Assembly (NCBI RefSeq): GCF_017591425.1 | Contig: NW_024464918.1 | Location: 22,968,001-23,032,000, forward strand | Direction of reading: 5' to 3' | DNA from: Ochotona curzoniae | Taxonomy: Eukaryota > Chordata > Mammalia > Lagomorpha > Ochotonidae | DNA length: 64,000 bases | Shown here: piece after piece, positions 33,579 through 45,045 of the stretch | Position numbering within the stretch: the first letter of the stretch is position 1 | Layout: each line of letters starts with the position of its first letter | Notes under the pieces: model-generated | What the model was told of the DNA's origin: nothing | Seen by the model: the letters and a program-made list of their open reading frames with translations, nothing else | The model's database searches: none | Translations under genes and position numbers: made by a program

Positions 33579-33691
33579 ATAAAACTGTGAAGCTATGGAA
33601 AGTCAGCGAGCGGGATAAGAGGCCAGAAGGCTACAATCTCAAAGATGAGGAGGGCCGGCTCCGGGATCCTGCCACCATCACAACCCTACGG
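33579..33691 (+). CDS. PPP2R2B: PPP2R2B coding exon, 113 nt (blade 2 and scaffold-contact hairpin)
   Basis: The acceptor 'ccctccacag' ends at 33578 and the donor is CGG followed by gtgagt at 33692. The first two bases complete the split Asp codon; the exon then reads [20 protein letters not shown] and [17 protein letters not shown], about residues 112-149. 'KTVKLWKV' is the WD-type end of a propeller blade. The '[11 protein letters not shown]' segment begins the long beta-hairpin arm that in B55 structures reaches the PP2A A scaffold subunit. '[10 protein letters not shown]' and '[10 protein letters not shown]' point to PPP2R2B (PPP2R2A has 'KTIKLWKI' and 'RDPTTVTTLR'). The exon ends on a complete codon. 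The next exon, expected to start with a 'VPVLRP'-type sequence, is not found in the remaining 30 kb. Confidence 0.97.
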
Positions 33692-35597
33692 GTGAGTGCT
33701 CATGGCTGGTCTGGTGGCTGTCAGGTCCTGAGTTCCGCCATGTAATGGCTGACAATATCATGCTATCACATGAGAGAAAAAGCATGCTGCAGCATGTTGT
33801 GGCAGGCCCTCAGCTTTCCCCACGCTCTGGTGGCAGATGGAAGAGTGGGAAAGGTGCCAGGTCCTTGAAGTCCTTGTGTTTCCTTTGGTCCCTGAAACCT
33901 TGTCCCCATGCGGCCCCATGGCCACTGCTACCCATTCCCAAATCCTCAGCCTTTGTCTGCTCAAAGGTCTTGAGTACCTTCTGCTCTCTAAATCTGAAGG
34001 AGGGAATGACCCTGGTGGGAAGCGGAAGTTTTGTGATTCAGGTTGCAAACTTCAGACCCTAACAAGAGAGGGCTCCAATTCTGCGCCTTATCCAAATCTT
34101 ACAACCACTCAGCCATTTGGAGATTAAGCCCTGAGAGAGAGGTTTTAGGTCTCCACTTCCAACATGGAGAACATGCTGTTCACGGATCCAGGTGATGGAA
34201 AGCCTTTCTGTGGCTGAAACTCAGCCTGTGATCCCTAATCTTAGAGTAGCTTCCTTCCTGTCCCCCAAACATACAGCTGGCAAGGAAAACAGCTCTCATC
34301 AGCTGAACACAAATGATTCTGACATTATGAGACCAAGGCAAATGGCCAGAAGGAGATGGTCAAAGCTGCAGTTGGATTGAAGGAGGGAGAAACTAGATTT
34401 AGTTCTGGAAGGCCAGGAAATGCCTCATAGGAAACTGGTAGAAACAATGGATTTTGAAAAGAAAATGTTTAAGGCAAGGTACTCTAGGTGTAGCTTGAAG
34501 TGGATTAGAACTGAATGATAACTTCAGCTTTTAATGTGTTCTGTTTTAGTAGTAAGGTTGGCCACAGTAGAACCCATCCTAGCCTCAAGTAACTTATGTC
34601 ACTGTGAGATGCACACTTTCAGAAGCCAGCTACTCTTGTAAAGAGCAGAAACTGAGGATGAAGATCAAGTGTACATACAGAAAGGAGGTGCTGCCACTGG
34701 GACTAACGGCAGAAATGAGAATGCAGTGGTCATTCTTGGCCTGACTTGCTAGCTTGTTGATGCGTCCGTCCTTTCGTTCACTTACCTATGCTTTTTAGAC
34801 ACTGACTCGATGGTGGGCTGTTCGTTGTGAAGTACAAAGTTGAGCTCTTCCTGAGCCAGTAAGTGCTGGCTGCTGTTTTCTCTCAGCCAGTACCTTCAAG
34901 TCCACATTTGTCAGACAGGGCAGCATCATTTCCCACCCTGGATGCTCACAAAGGCCTAAAGTTTCAGGGGCTGCATGAGGTGAGCCTGAGGAATACCAAC
35001 ACTGGTTCTGTCTGGCTGTTTACTCTCTAAGCTGATGACTCTGTGCCTTGAATGCCTCATCATATAAGAAGCATGGTGGTAATCACTGCTCACCAGGGAT
35101 GTGTGTTTTCGGTCAGGGAGTGTGTATTGAGGAGCTTAGCCTGTGTGTCATCTGGAAGATACTCAGTGTTCTTTTAGGTCACTGTCACATCATCATTGTC
35201 ATCATCAGTGTCACAGCTATGATTACCTCCACTGATAATAGATGTAAGAAAATTAATCTATTCCTTTTATACTTTTTATGCTATTGTACTTACTGTATAA
35301 ACTATTCATTGGCATCTTCTAAGTGGCTAGAATTGTGCTGATGACCAAAGAACAAAGAAAAGTTCCCTCAGAACGTTGCAACCCCATAGGGAAAATAAAT
35401 AAAGAATACATAGCATGATCTTCTACCCAGATTTGACTTTGCCCTTATTTGCCACCTGGATAGAATCTTTCAGATGCCACCTGTAGCCAGTGCTGTGAAT
35501 TCCTATTGCTCATGGTGCTTCAGGGGGCTTTAGCTATTTGTGCTTAATCCTTTCGGGAACTGTATCCTATGAAAAGAAGACAAGACCTGTGTATATT
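33692..35597. other. Intronic sequence after the 113-nt exon, no feature recognised
   Basis: About 1.9 kb without a named repeat. A possible antisense L2 trace lies around 35320-35405 ('attgtgctgatgaccaaaga', then 'gggaaaataaataaagaata'). Frames of about 100 codons on both strands (33745-34127) overlap and are unsupported. Confidence 0.45.
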
Positions 35598-35945
35598 CCC
35601 ACTAGAGGGGTCAGTGCTGTGTTCTAGGGAGTCAAGCCTTTTGCTTGTTACATCAGAGTGCCAGCTTGAATCTCAACAGCTCCATTCCAATCCAGCTCTC
35701 TGTTTTTGCACTTGGGAAAACATCAGAAGCTGGCCCAAGTATTTGGGCCCCTGTAGCCATGTGGGAGACCAGGATAGCATTCTGGCTGCCTCACTTCAGT
35801 CTGGACCAGCTCTAGCCATTTGTGACCATTTGGGGATATAAACTCCCAACAGATTGAAGACACTGTCTCCCCCATTCTCCCCATGCACCACCCCCCGCCC
35901 CTTTCTGGTCTGTGTCCCTCACTATTTCCTTCCCTCTGACTCTCT
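35598..35945 (+). repeat. CSINE, old copy, first half of an inverted pair
   Basis: 'gggtcagtgctgtgttctag' head, 'acatcagagtgccagcttga', 'ctccattccaatccagctct', 'aagtatttgggcccctgtag', and a long C-rich 3' region (35868-35945) ending 'ttccctctgactctctttaa'. It abuts an antisense CSINE at its 3' end. Confidence 0.75.
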
Positions 35946-36195
35946 TTAAGAGTTAGACATCTTCTACTCAGTGATTTATCCCCTAAATGGCTGTTACAGC
36001 TTGGCTTGGGCTATACCAGAGCCAGGAGTGTCTTCCAGCTCTCCCACTTGGCTACAGGGGCCCAAGAACTTGGGACATTCTTTGCTGCTTTCCCAAGTAC
36101 CTTGGTAGAAGGCTGAATTAGACGTGGAGCAGCTAGAACTCAAACCAGTGAGCACAATGACTTTACCTACTAAGCCGCAGTGCCAGCTCCAATTT
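35946..36195 (-). repeat. CSINE, old antisense copy, second half of an inverted pair
   Basis: 'agttagacatcttctactca', 'gtgatttatcccctaaatgg', 'gctttcccaagtaccttggt', 'gacgtggagcagctagaact', ending at the reversed head 'ctaagccgcagtgccagctc'. Tail-to-tail with the preceding copy and no spacer, so the transcript could fold into a SINE hairpin. Confidence 0.75.
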
Positions 36196-36319
36196 AAAAA
36201 GTCTCTCAAAAATTACATTAAGAAGGTTCCACTGGGGTAGACTCCATCCTCCTCTTAGCAAGGCAGTGCTGATAATGAAAGGGATTTCATGTCCTACAGA
36301 ATACCCAACTGTGTGACTG

Positions 36320-36425
36320 GGAGTTGATAAATCCCAATTCTAGTTCTTACTGTTTTGTTATCCAATTGTATGACCCTGGCTGGTCAATCACCTTGTTTCT
36401 CCACAAGCACAGGACTCAGAAAGGT
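36320..36425 (+). repeat. MIR SINE fragment, sense
   Basis: 'aaatcccaattctagttctt' then 'ttgtatgaccctggctggtc' followed by 'aatcaccttgtttctcc' corresponds to the MIR core 'ctgtgtgaccttgggcaagt'. Confidence 0.65.
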
Positions 36426-37264
36426 AGATTCCAGCAACCCATCCTTGGTTGGGGGATATAGAAAAATCCCTTGTCAACCACTGGTGGTCCATGAATTCTG
36501 TCATCTGTAGCACTCCTGAAGCTCTTATTATTAGCATCTGTTGGTTTTTAGTCTTTTTTAGCAGTGAATGCTCCCAATTGGGAGACAAATTTGCTATACA
36601 ATGATAAATGCCCATGTGATGTCACCCTCTCCCCCTGCTCAGGCTTTCTTTCATGTGTCCTGTATTCCAGTGTACACATCCCCACCCAGCCTTTCCTCTT
36701 CTCCAAACACTGAGAAACTCCAGGTGACCACAGAAATCATAGATGCAGAACAGTGACTCCAAACAGAGAAGACGCTGATGTGATATTAATCAGACTGTCA
36801 TTTACTAACGTGATCTGCTGTTGAAATTCGCATTGCCAGCAACTGTCTGTGCTATGATTACCGTTCCCTCACTTTCACAGTTTCAGGTTCTACCATTGAG
36901 TCTTGAGAATGAGAACATTTAATAATACCTGACAGCTAATTAATCCTCGCTGGGTAATGAGCCTGTTTTGTTTCCATGCTGCTGCTCAGCTTCTCCAAGG
37001 AAGAATGTAGCTTTTTCTCTTGTTCATGGAGCAGCCCCTCAAACCCAAGAGCTTGTTACCCTCCAAGAGCCTAGGGAAAGCACTTCCATAAATACTGAAA
37101 CTTCTTTGTGGACTCGTAACAAATCATGATAATAGTTTAATAACACTTGTAGCTGTAAAGTATCATTGACACAACAAAATGTTAGCTTACCTAACACCCT
37201 GCTTCATCTTCAGAACAGCCAAGGATGGAGTCAGGACAGGTACTTGGCTGATGAAGATGCTGCT
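36426..37264. other. Intronic sequence, possible conserved non-coding block
   Basis: No exon or repeat was assigned. 36760-37010 is repeat-free with clustered homeodomain-type sites ('gacagctaattaatcctcgc', 'gatattaatcagactgtcat'). This is composition only, so the regulatory idea is weak. Confidence 0.4.
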
Positions 37265-37440
37265 ACCTGGTGTTCATTGTACATTTGCTATACCCCATGC
37301 ACCAGCACAGTGCTTCACACTGTCCGTCCTTATTAACAACCTCCACAGGTGCAGTTCACTGGGAAAAACGTCCATTTACCAAATGAGGCTCGAACTGGTT
37401 ACTAATATGACCGATGCTATGCAGTACTGAAAGTCAGACC
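37265..37440 (-). repeat. MIR SINE, antisense
   Basis: 'ccccatgcaccagcacagtg', 'ccttattaacaacctccaca', 'cgtccatttaccaaatgagg' follow the reversed MIR order. Confidence 0.65.
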
Positions 37441-37659
37441 TTGATTTATGTTGCTCTGGAATTCAGGCCCTTAGAACTGATGCAGGTTCAGAAAGGGAAA
37501 GTGACTTTCCCAGTGTGTATTCCAGGACTATGGCTTCCAGGACTGTGGCTCTTACACGACAACAGACATTTGAGCGTTTGCAATTGCTGTCAATCATGAG
37601 CACAGGCTAGCTGGAGGAAGGTGGATCTCCCCACCACACATACACACATTCATTTATAT

Positions 37660-37718
37660 TCTGTCTGTCTGTCTCTCTCTCCCTCTCTGTCACTCACACA
37701 CACACACACACACACACA
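37660..37718. repeat. Simple repeat: (TCTG)n/(TC)n followed by (CA)12
   Basis: 37662-37690 is a CTGT/CTCT tract. After a short break, 37695-37718 is an uninterrupted (CA)12. Confidence 0.9.
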
Positions 37719-38158
37719 AGTTGATGCATACATATGGTATGTTTCCAGATCCCTGACAGTGAGTCATCTCATAGCTGATCCTCAGCGCTTTCCCAGTATC
37801 TCAATACCCAGGGGTAGCAGGCCCCAGAGCCCTTTCTAGGCAACAGGCCTAGTGTTCCAGTGATTTAATGACCCTGAGCTGGAAACTGGGTGATGAGAAA
37901 TCACACTTAGTGAACTTGTCCCTGCAGGATGAGCCTGGAGGTGTTGGTTTCCTTAGTGTGATTGGCTGCCAGTGCCCTGGGAGCCTAGGCTACATTGACA
38001 CTGGCTTCTTAACCTGTTACAAATATAGAGTCTAGAGGGTGTAAGCACCCAAGCTGTGACTTGTCATAACTTGTCTCCTCCCCAAAATGAAGGGACTATA
38101 ATTAATTCAGGTCTTCCAGTAGGTTGTATCCCATTGCTCTTTAAATAACTATTTGAAT

Positions 38159-38271
38159 GACAATGAGGGATTTTCAAAAGGTTCATGAATAAATATACAT
38201 GTATTTCAATTTATTTTGCTCCAAAATAAACTCAACTCCATATTTCCATGAACTATCTGAAATGACCTGAT
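38159..38271. mobile_element. Short mariner-like non-autonomous DNA element
   Basis: Left end 'atgagggattttcaaaaggt' followed by 'tcatgaa'; right end 'ttccatgaactatctgaaat'. These are imperfect inverted repeats. The internal 'atttattttgctccaaaata' is the reverse complement of a segment in the copy at 2839, so both belong to one family. About 110 bp, with no coding capacity. Confidence 0.65.
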
Positions 38272-38275
38272 AATA

Positions 38276-38365
38276 GTAGCCACCATATATTGAATAGTTA
38301 CTGCATGACAGGGGCTGGATTTTATACCTTTGTCCTTCAGTTCTCATAGTCACACTTGCAGGTAT
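38276..38365 (-). repeat. MIR SINE fragment, antisense
   Basis: 'ccaccatatattgaatagtt', 'actgcatgacaggggctgga' and 'cagttctcatagtcacac' follow the start of a reversed MIR. It abuts the mariner-like element. Confidence 0.55.
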
Positions 38366-38399
38366 GCTCTGTTGTTTTCTCTGGACTGTTGGAAGCCAA

Positions 38400-38705
38400 G
38401 GACTCTTCATCTTAGCCTTTGCCCATTGCCCACTTGCCAGATAGCTGTTCTGGAGCACCCTGTGAAAAACAGAATACACCCACGTCTTTCCATTCCCTCT
38501 AATGCTTCATCGACCATTCTTTCCTTAGCTCTTACCATTGCGTAATGTTTCATTGCTTCATTGTCGAGAACACTGCTCCACTTCTAGTAAAACTCATTGA
38601 ATACAAGGTCAGTGTTTTGTACTCTCTCATAAAGCCCTAATTCATACAACAATGCCTGGCACATGCTAGGCATTCACTACCTATTTGTCAAATGAATAGA
38701 TTGTA
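38400..38705 (+). mobile_element. L2 LINE 3' end, sense
   Basis: The terminal part is clear: 'aactcattgaatacaaggtc', 'aatgcctggcacatgctagg' and 'cattcactacctatttgtca' followed by 'aatgaatag', the L2 3' terminus. The upstream boundary is less certain. Confidence 0.7.
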
Positions 38706-39394
38706 CAGAAATGAAAATTGATTTGGAATAAGCAAGAGATGATCTCATGGCTAAAAGAATGACATAGCTAGGATCTAAACCAGGTCTTTCTGACTCCCAA
38801 CCTGGTGGTTTTCATTCTTGCAGCTTCTGATTTCTAAACACATAGTCTTTCTTGACCAAAGATCCAGGAAGTTCATCATTGATTTGTGTGTCTCCAAATT
38901 CTCCATCAAAGCTATCTTAACATATGGGCTTGATTTGGAAGGGAATGGAAAGTGAGAGGTGGGGACTGTGACAGCTTTTCTGCCACGAGTAGGGATACAA
39001 GAAGCAAAGAATCTTCTAGATGAAAAATTAGTTGACATCAGATTTTCATACCCTGGTCCCCTGATTGTGTCTGCTTCAGTTCTCCCCCATAGCTCAAGGC
39101 ACATATTCTTGTAATACTCCATAACTAAGATTTTACCATTTGAAATGACCTTGATATTTACAAATCACATGAATGGTAAATTCAACACTTGCCCCAGCAA
39201 CAGCCTAGGACACCATGGCAAATTGGCACGAACATTTGCCAGCTGTAATTCCCAGAGGGGACTTGAGAATTACTGCTTGCTGGGCCTGGGACTCAGAGGT
39301 TGACTTAAAGACTAGATAGTGTGCTCAGAGAGAGATCCAGTATATCAACTTCATCTGGTTTTTATTAAAAAAAAAAAAACCACTGAGCCAACAG

Positions 39395-39655
39395 TAATAA
39401 TAATAGCAGCTACAGTTACTCAGCTTCATCTTACAGGCAAGCTTGGGGCTGGGTAGTTTCTGTATACTTTATAACTCTGTCTTTATCAGATTCCTGTGAT
39501 TTATGCATCCTGCCTATTTTAGAGATCTGTAGACAGAGGCTGAGAGAGATAAGTATCAGTTTAAGGCCTTGCATATAGTAAGAGGCAAGGTCAAGGATAG
39601 AGCCTAAACTTGTTGGATTTCAGAATTCCTGTCCTTCACCATAACTCAGACTCTT
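39395..39655 (-). repeat. MIR SINE, antisense
   Basis: 'aataataatagcagctacag', 'tactttataactctgtcttt', 'ttagagatctgtagacagag' followed by 'gctgagagagataag', then a 'ccttcaccataactcagact' end. Nearly full-length. Confidence 0.75.
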
Positions 39656-39714
39656 GGTGGCATCACTCTCAGTTTAGACCACAACAAGAATGAGCACATC
39701 CAACATGAAAGACT

Positions 39715-39800
39715 TCTTGAAGCATTTTATCCCATTTATGGAATATCTACTATACACCAGACCCTGCATGAAGTACATGTTATACAAGGGATTTATGCAA
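39715..39800 (-). mobile_element. L2 LINE terminus, antisense
   Basis: 'tttatggaatatctactata' followed by 'caccagaccctgcatgaag' is the reversed L2 3' terminus pattern. Short. Confidence 0.5.
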
Positions 39801-39849
39801 ATGAGTAAAATATATAGGGATTGTTCTTAGGAGCCAGGCTGGATACAGT

Positions 39850-40345
39850 GGCTCATGACTGCAACCTGAAATCAGTTTAATTAATGATTCTCAAACTGTA
39901 ATGTGCTTCCTGCAACCACTGCCATAATTACTAGGGATTTTATATGGAAAGCTTTCATTGAACCCCGAGAATTGACATTTTTGAGATAAATTATTTTATT
40001 ACAAAGTCAGATTTACAGAAAGATCTTCTGTCCACAATGTCCAGAACTGAGCTAATCCAAAGCCAGGAATTAGGAGATTCTTCAGGGTCTCCCACATGGA
40101 TGCAGGATCCCAAGGCTTTGGGCCATCCTCAACTGCTTTTGCAGCACACAGGCAGAGAGCTGGAAGGGAAGTGGAGCAGTCAGGACACGAACTGACACCT
40201 ATACGGGATCCCAGGGCATGCAAAACAAGGAGTTAGCCACTAGGCTATCATAATGGTCCCAAGAATTGACACTTTTAACATCCCTCCAGGAAGGCCTACA
40301 GGTATTCCTGCTGACATAGTCCCTGTGCCATGCTTTAAGAAGTAC
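39850..40345 (+). mobile_element. MER5-like hAT DNA element, interrupted by a CSINE
   Basis: 'atgattctcaaactgtaatg' (39886-39905) matches the start of MER5-type elements ('ggttctcaaactttagtg'). After the SINE the sequence continues 'cacttttaacatccctccag' and 'gtattcctgctgacatagtc' and ends 'gccatgctttaagaagtact', in MER5A order. The two halves join exactly across the 10-bp duplication of the inserted SINE. It is non-autonomous and has no transposase. Confidence 0.65.
39978..40261 (-). repeat. CSINE, antisense, with 10-bp TSD, inside the MER5-like element
   Basis: 'attacaaagtcagatttaca', 'gagctaatccaaagccagga', 'gtctcccacatggatgcagg', 'acacctatacgggatcccag', ending near 'ggctatcataatggtccc'. 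Direct repeats 'agaattgaca' lie at 39968-39977 and 40262-40271. Parts of the 3' region are deleted. Confidence 0.92.
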
Positions 40346-41471
40346 TCAGTAAGAGGAAATGACCCAAACAAAGCACAGAAGAGGGAGACAGAGGATCAGG
40401 AAGGTGTCTTCCAGATGCATCTCAAGGAGTAGTTGACTTTCACACAGGGGTCTCATAGGATGCTCCCAAGGATGTGGAGAATCTAGCAGGTGTACACGGC
40501 CATGTTCTTCTTCCTAGGATGTGAATGTCTTTGTCCTGTTTTAAAAGGGCAGCTGAGACAGGTACCTGGTTCAGAGTGAGCAAAGGAGGATGGATTGAGC
40601 ACTCCCTGCACACACACACTGCTGGGGGTGTTTGATTTGTTTTGCTGCCTTCATGGTCATACTCGCTCCAGGAGGATGAGCAGCCTCAGACCAGTTAGAG
40701 GGCAAATTATTGGTTGAGACCTGATGGGTTTTCACTGCCCCGGGTTTTAATTTTGGGTTCATGTTTTGATAACCACAGCCTCTCAAGACACAGATGCAGC
40801 CTTTCTCAAACCATTTTTAATCTTTTTTTTACTTCATTTTCTGATTTATTGCTGCTCTGGGGCCTTAATATTCCACCATTTCATAGGTTCATCTTTCCTT
40901 ATATTTGTTGCAAATAACAATGGAGTGTTTAGCTACTGTGGTGAAAAATCAATCAAGACTATTCCATATTCACAAGCTCGCAATGGCACCCGGATGGCCC
41001 CCTGGATTAGATTAACTTGGTGAATGTGTCACTGTGGTGTGGGTAATTGCTCAACCCTTGCTCCAGCTTCCCCCTCCTGCCTCAGAGAGTGGATATTGAG
41101 ATTTCTCATTGATTGACTGCCCCAAAAGTGAGTACTGGCATCTGATGTGTGTAACACAGCAGGATGCACATACGCTGTGTTTATGAAAATAAATAATAAT
41201 TTCTGTTATCATTATTGATTGCCATCATTATCTGATTGTGTCTGTCTGTGTCATGGGGCTTCAGTCATGGGGCCAGAAAGCACTCCACAGGAACCTCAGG
41301 CACTACCCACAGGCAAGCTTTTGTGTTTGAATACATCTCGTCTCTTGCAAAGGGAAGAGTGTAGATGTCCCTGCTCCACTATGTTGGCTCATTTCTTTGA
41401 CTGATGTGCAAAGAGATGGTGTTAATTATGCTCAATGTTAGCCAAAGGAGCTAATTCAATTGGAATGGTAA
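40346..41471. other. Intronic sequence, no feature recognised
   Basis: About 1.1 kb without a recognisable repeat or exon. Confidence 0.45.
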
Positions 41472-41700
41472 GTACAGCTAGCATTTATTGAGCATTTGCT
41501 GTGTTCCAACAGCATTTTGCATACATTGGGTAATGTAGTCTTCAAAAGAAGCTTGTAATATAGGTACCAGAAATGTTCATTTTAGCTGTGTGGTACCTAT
41601 AGCTAGGAAGACTAAGAATCTTGTAAAGTCAGATGGCTAGTCAGCAGTATTGCTTGGACTTGAATTTGTGTCTTAGGAGTCCAAAACCCATGCCACTTTT
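41472..41700 (-). repeat. MIR SINE, antisense
   Basis: 'agcatttattgagcatttgc', 'tgtgttccaacagcattttg' and 'tgaatttgtgtcttaggagt' follow the reversed MIR from its 3' end to its head. Nearly full-length. Confidence 0.8.
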
Positions 41701-42594
41701 CTGCCTGTATTAAAACAGAATGTCTGGTGTGTGCACCTGTGAGTTCAGGGGAAGCTGGGTGCATGTGTTGGGCAGGGGCTGATGAACAGCAATGTCATGG
41801 AAACTAGAGAAGCTGCAGAACCTTTCCACACAGCTTGGTTTCTGTTTTGTTCAGAGTGGAGGCAGGACAGGAAGGATTGGTGGCCCTAGGTCACAGCTTA
41901 CCAAACCCGGGCGAGCCTCAGACTGCAGAGCATTCAGGTCTTCCCCAGCTGGCTGAGTCAGGATCTCCTGGAGGAGGACCAAGGCATCTGCTCATATTTC
42001 CTACAGTCACCCAGGCAGTTCTGCAGATGAACTGAGTTGGAAAGTCCTCAGCATAGCAATCTCTACTATGTGGAGATTTTCTGATTTGGTGTTTTTAAAT
42101 GCATCCTTTTCTCTCTTTCCCCATCTCTTGGCCTCCTCTTTAACATAGCTCATGCTGGTATTGCTTGTATGTGACCCATTACTGGTTTGTTTGTTTGTAT
42201 GTTTGTTTGTTGTTGTTTTTACAACTTGAGTCCTTCTCCCATTTTCATTTCTGGTAGCATCACCGAGACAGCCCATCCAGTGGCTAGGATACTGTCAGAG
42301 ATTCAAGGTTGAGGACATTGGTTAAATAAGTAGCCTGTGCTAGGCCTTTGCTAAACAGGGAGAAGTGTTGTGTTGTTGATGTTCAGAGCAGACCTGTGGA
42401 TCAGTGCTTTTATCACCACTACTTCACACTTGATCACATGTCATTCCAGGAGCAGAAGTGACTTGCCTGATTTTATAGTTAGTAAGCTGTACAGTCGTGT
42501 TTTTCACCAGGTTCATTCTGGTTCCAAGGTCTGTGCTATAAACATGTTGATGATATTGAGTCTCCAAGAAAGGGCTAGTTCTCTGCTGAGCCCT
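41701..42594. other. Intronic sequence with a (TTTG)n simple repeat
   Basis: Unassigned apart from a TTTG/TTG simple repeat at about 42186-42220. Confidence 0.5.
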
Positions 42595-42715
42595 CAGCCA
42601 TCATCTATAAAATGAAAATAATTATATCTTGCCAAGGACAGTCTGATAAAGTAACTTGCTGAGGTGCCTAGTGTGATTCTTTGCCAATCATAGATGCTCA
42701 ATAAAAAGCTATTGA
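42595..42715 (+). repeat. MIR SINE 3' half, sense
   Basis: 'tcatctataaaatgaaaata', 'taaagtaacttgctgaggtg', 'agatgctcaataaaaagcta'. A typical MIR 3' half. Confidence 0.75.
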
Positions 42716-44039
42716 CTTTTCTCCTTTCTCATCTTGCCTTTCATCTGGGGACCAGGAGTTTCAGAAAGTCTGAAAACAACATTGAAAAGTTCAAAGACAT
42801 TCCATATGAGGTCCAGCAATCTATTATGCTTCAAGTGCGTGCACAGGTTTTTCTAAGCTGCCTTGGGTTCAGAGTATGTTTGCTGATGATAAGCTATTTT
42901 CTTTCATCTCAAAGATACCTTCGTTACGTTGAATTTATCATGTAGTAATTAGATGCAACATAACTGCAACATGTAAGCAGAATCCTTTATCTGGTTTAGG
43001 ATTGAGTTTCCTTTGTCTTTTTCCTCCGGAGCCCTCTGCAAACTCTCTGTGGCTTCCTGAGTGTAATAGGAACTAGCGGGTGGCACTCTGCTGAACTCCT
43101 CAAGTGCAGCAGGCCTTGAAGCATCCACCAGTCTCCAAAAAGAGTCATATCTGAGAACAAACTGGGGATAGAGAGCAAGACATTTTCTTTTCTTTGGTGC
43201 ATAAAGGAACTTTTTCAGAGTTAGTTTTATGTTAAAATACATTGTGTTCAGCAAGAAGATTATTTCCTTGTTCCCCTAGAATTGTTGAACCACAAGGAAA
43301 AGAATTTTTGATCGGAAAGGTGTTAGTGTTTGGATGGAAGAAGGTGGGTCACACTGATAATTTGTCATTGTGATCAAATGAGATTATTTTCCTTGCCAAA
43401 AAAGTATATTCAAAGGCCCTGGGATACATACACACACGCACACAAATATTCCTTAAGAAATTTGAAAAACTTGCTCCTATGTATGTAAGCAAATATATTC
43501 ACTGTAGGGATTCTGGAGAGTTTAGTGTCCTCATATGCAGTATCTAAGAAAAAGATAAAGCATGCAGGATTTTCTACAAAGCTTACCTGACCTGGAGAAC
43601 CTTTATCAGTTCGGGGGATTACTCTTCTACCTGTGGCCCTTGGCCCTTGCCAGTGCACGATGCGATAAGGAACTTGCACTAGCAGATGAGTCATCTGTGT
43701 CACCAAGCCTTTGCACAGTTCACATGACGTTTTCATTTCCCATCGTCAAACCTCCTCAATGGATGAAGCAATGTACTAGTTCGGGCTTGAACTCCTTTAT
43801 CTTGTCATGGACCAGTAGCTAGCAGTCCATCAACCTGCTTCTTTGTGTAGTACAGCCACAGAACTCATTTGGGGAAGCGCTGACTGAGAGGATTAGGTTG
43901 GTGAACAGGAGTTAGCCCTGGTGGCCTTTCTCCTCTGTTCACCTTTTGGTCACAGAGCTACCTGAGGGTGATGGGTGCTTCATAGAGTTCCCTCCTCTGG
44001 ACATGGAAATCCACAAGCACTGACCCAGAGCTCATGTGC
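42716..44039. other. Intronic sequence, no feature recognised
   Basis: About 1.3 kb in which no repeat family or exon was assigned. Confidence 0.45.
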
Positions 44040-44255
44040 ACCTGACACTTCACCTTCTGTACCAGGCAGTCTACACACTTGTGTAATCCTCATGCTAACC
44101 CCATTATTAGCATTGTTAACAAATCATCATTATCACTGTTTCACAGATGGGCCTGTGGAGGAAGTAATTTATACAAGATGACTCTGCAAGTAAGTGACAG
44201 AACCCGAGTTCACTCCTTGCTTCTAACCACTGTGGGATCTGGCCTCCCAGCAGCA
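44040..44255 (-). repeat. MIR SINE, antisense
   Basis: 'cttgtgtaatcctcatgcta', 'tattagcattgttaacaaat', 'actgtttcacagatgggcct', 'agtaagtgacagaacccgag', 'ttgcttctaaccactgtggg'. A well-preserved reversed MIR. Confidence 0.85.
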
Positions 44256-45045
44256 AGGGTTTTTGCCATCAAGGCCAACAGAGCGTTATCCTACTTTCAG
44301 ACTTCTTGAATCAGAAATTCCACATTAGCCGATGGAAAAACCATCATTGTTGGCAAGTGTTTTCATCTGTCTAACCTTCTAGGTCATCTGCTGTACATAA
44401 AAAGGAAGTTTCCACACTCACTGCCATGATGGGGCTGTATGCTTCCTGCTCTCACAGAGCTTAAAACCCAGGGAGCTTCAAGCTTTTACTTAGAAAAATA
44501 AACGCTTCAAGTGTCAGGCCCTATGTGACAGTCCTGTGTATGTGAAACTGAGTTCTTTCTCAGCACTTCCTATTTGGCCTTGAGATCTTTCTATGCTCAC
44601 TCTTTCCAGGGACTGAGAATTCCACAGCCTTCAACTAGATAAGGACACTGCCTATGTAATGCCATGACATCCAGACACACAGTGAAAACAACATCCAGTT
44701 ACCTAGCAAGTCCAATACCAAACTTGAAATTTCCACAAGGTTGATTTTTAAAAATCATTGCTCTTTAGATTCTATTAGAATATGAGAAAAGCATCCTATA
44801 GACAAACATATGATACAATACAGACAACAGGGCAGGAGTTCAGGAGTGACAAGATTAGAAATAGACAAAAGTAATGAAACAGAGATGTGTCTGAATGCTA
44901 TTGTTCATGCCCACAGTCAAGTCATCGCTGTGGGCAGTTACACAGACCACTGACTCATCAGTCCCGACGAACTCTGTCCTGGAACAATTTGGTGTTCAAG
45001 CCAGTTAAGCACAAAGGCACCACCCAGGTTTCTTGTCCATTCACG
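44256..45045. other. Intronic sequence, no feature recognised
   Basis: About 0.8 kb, no repeat or exon assigned. Confidence 0.45.
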
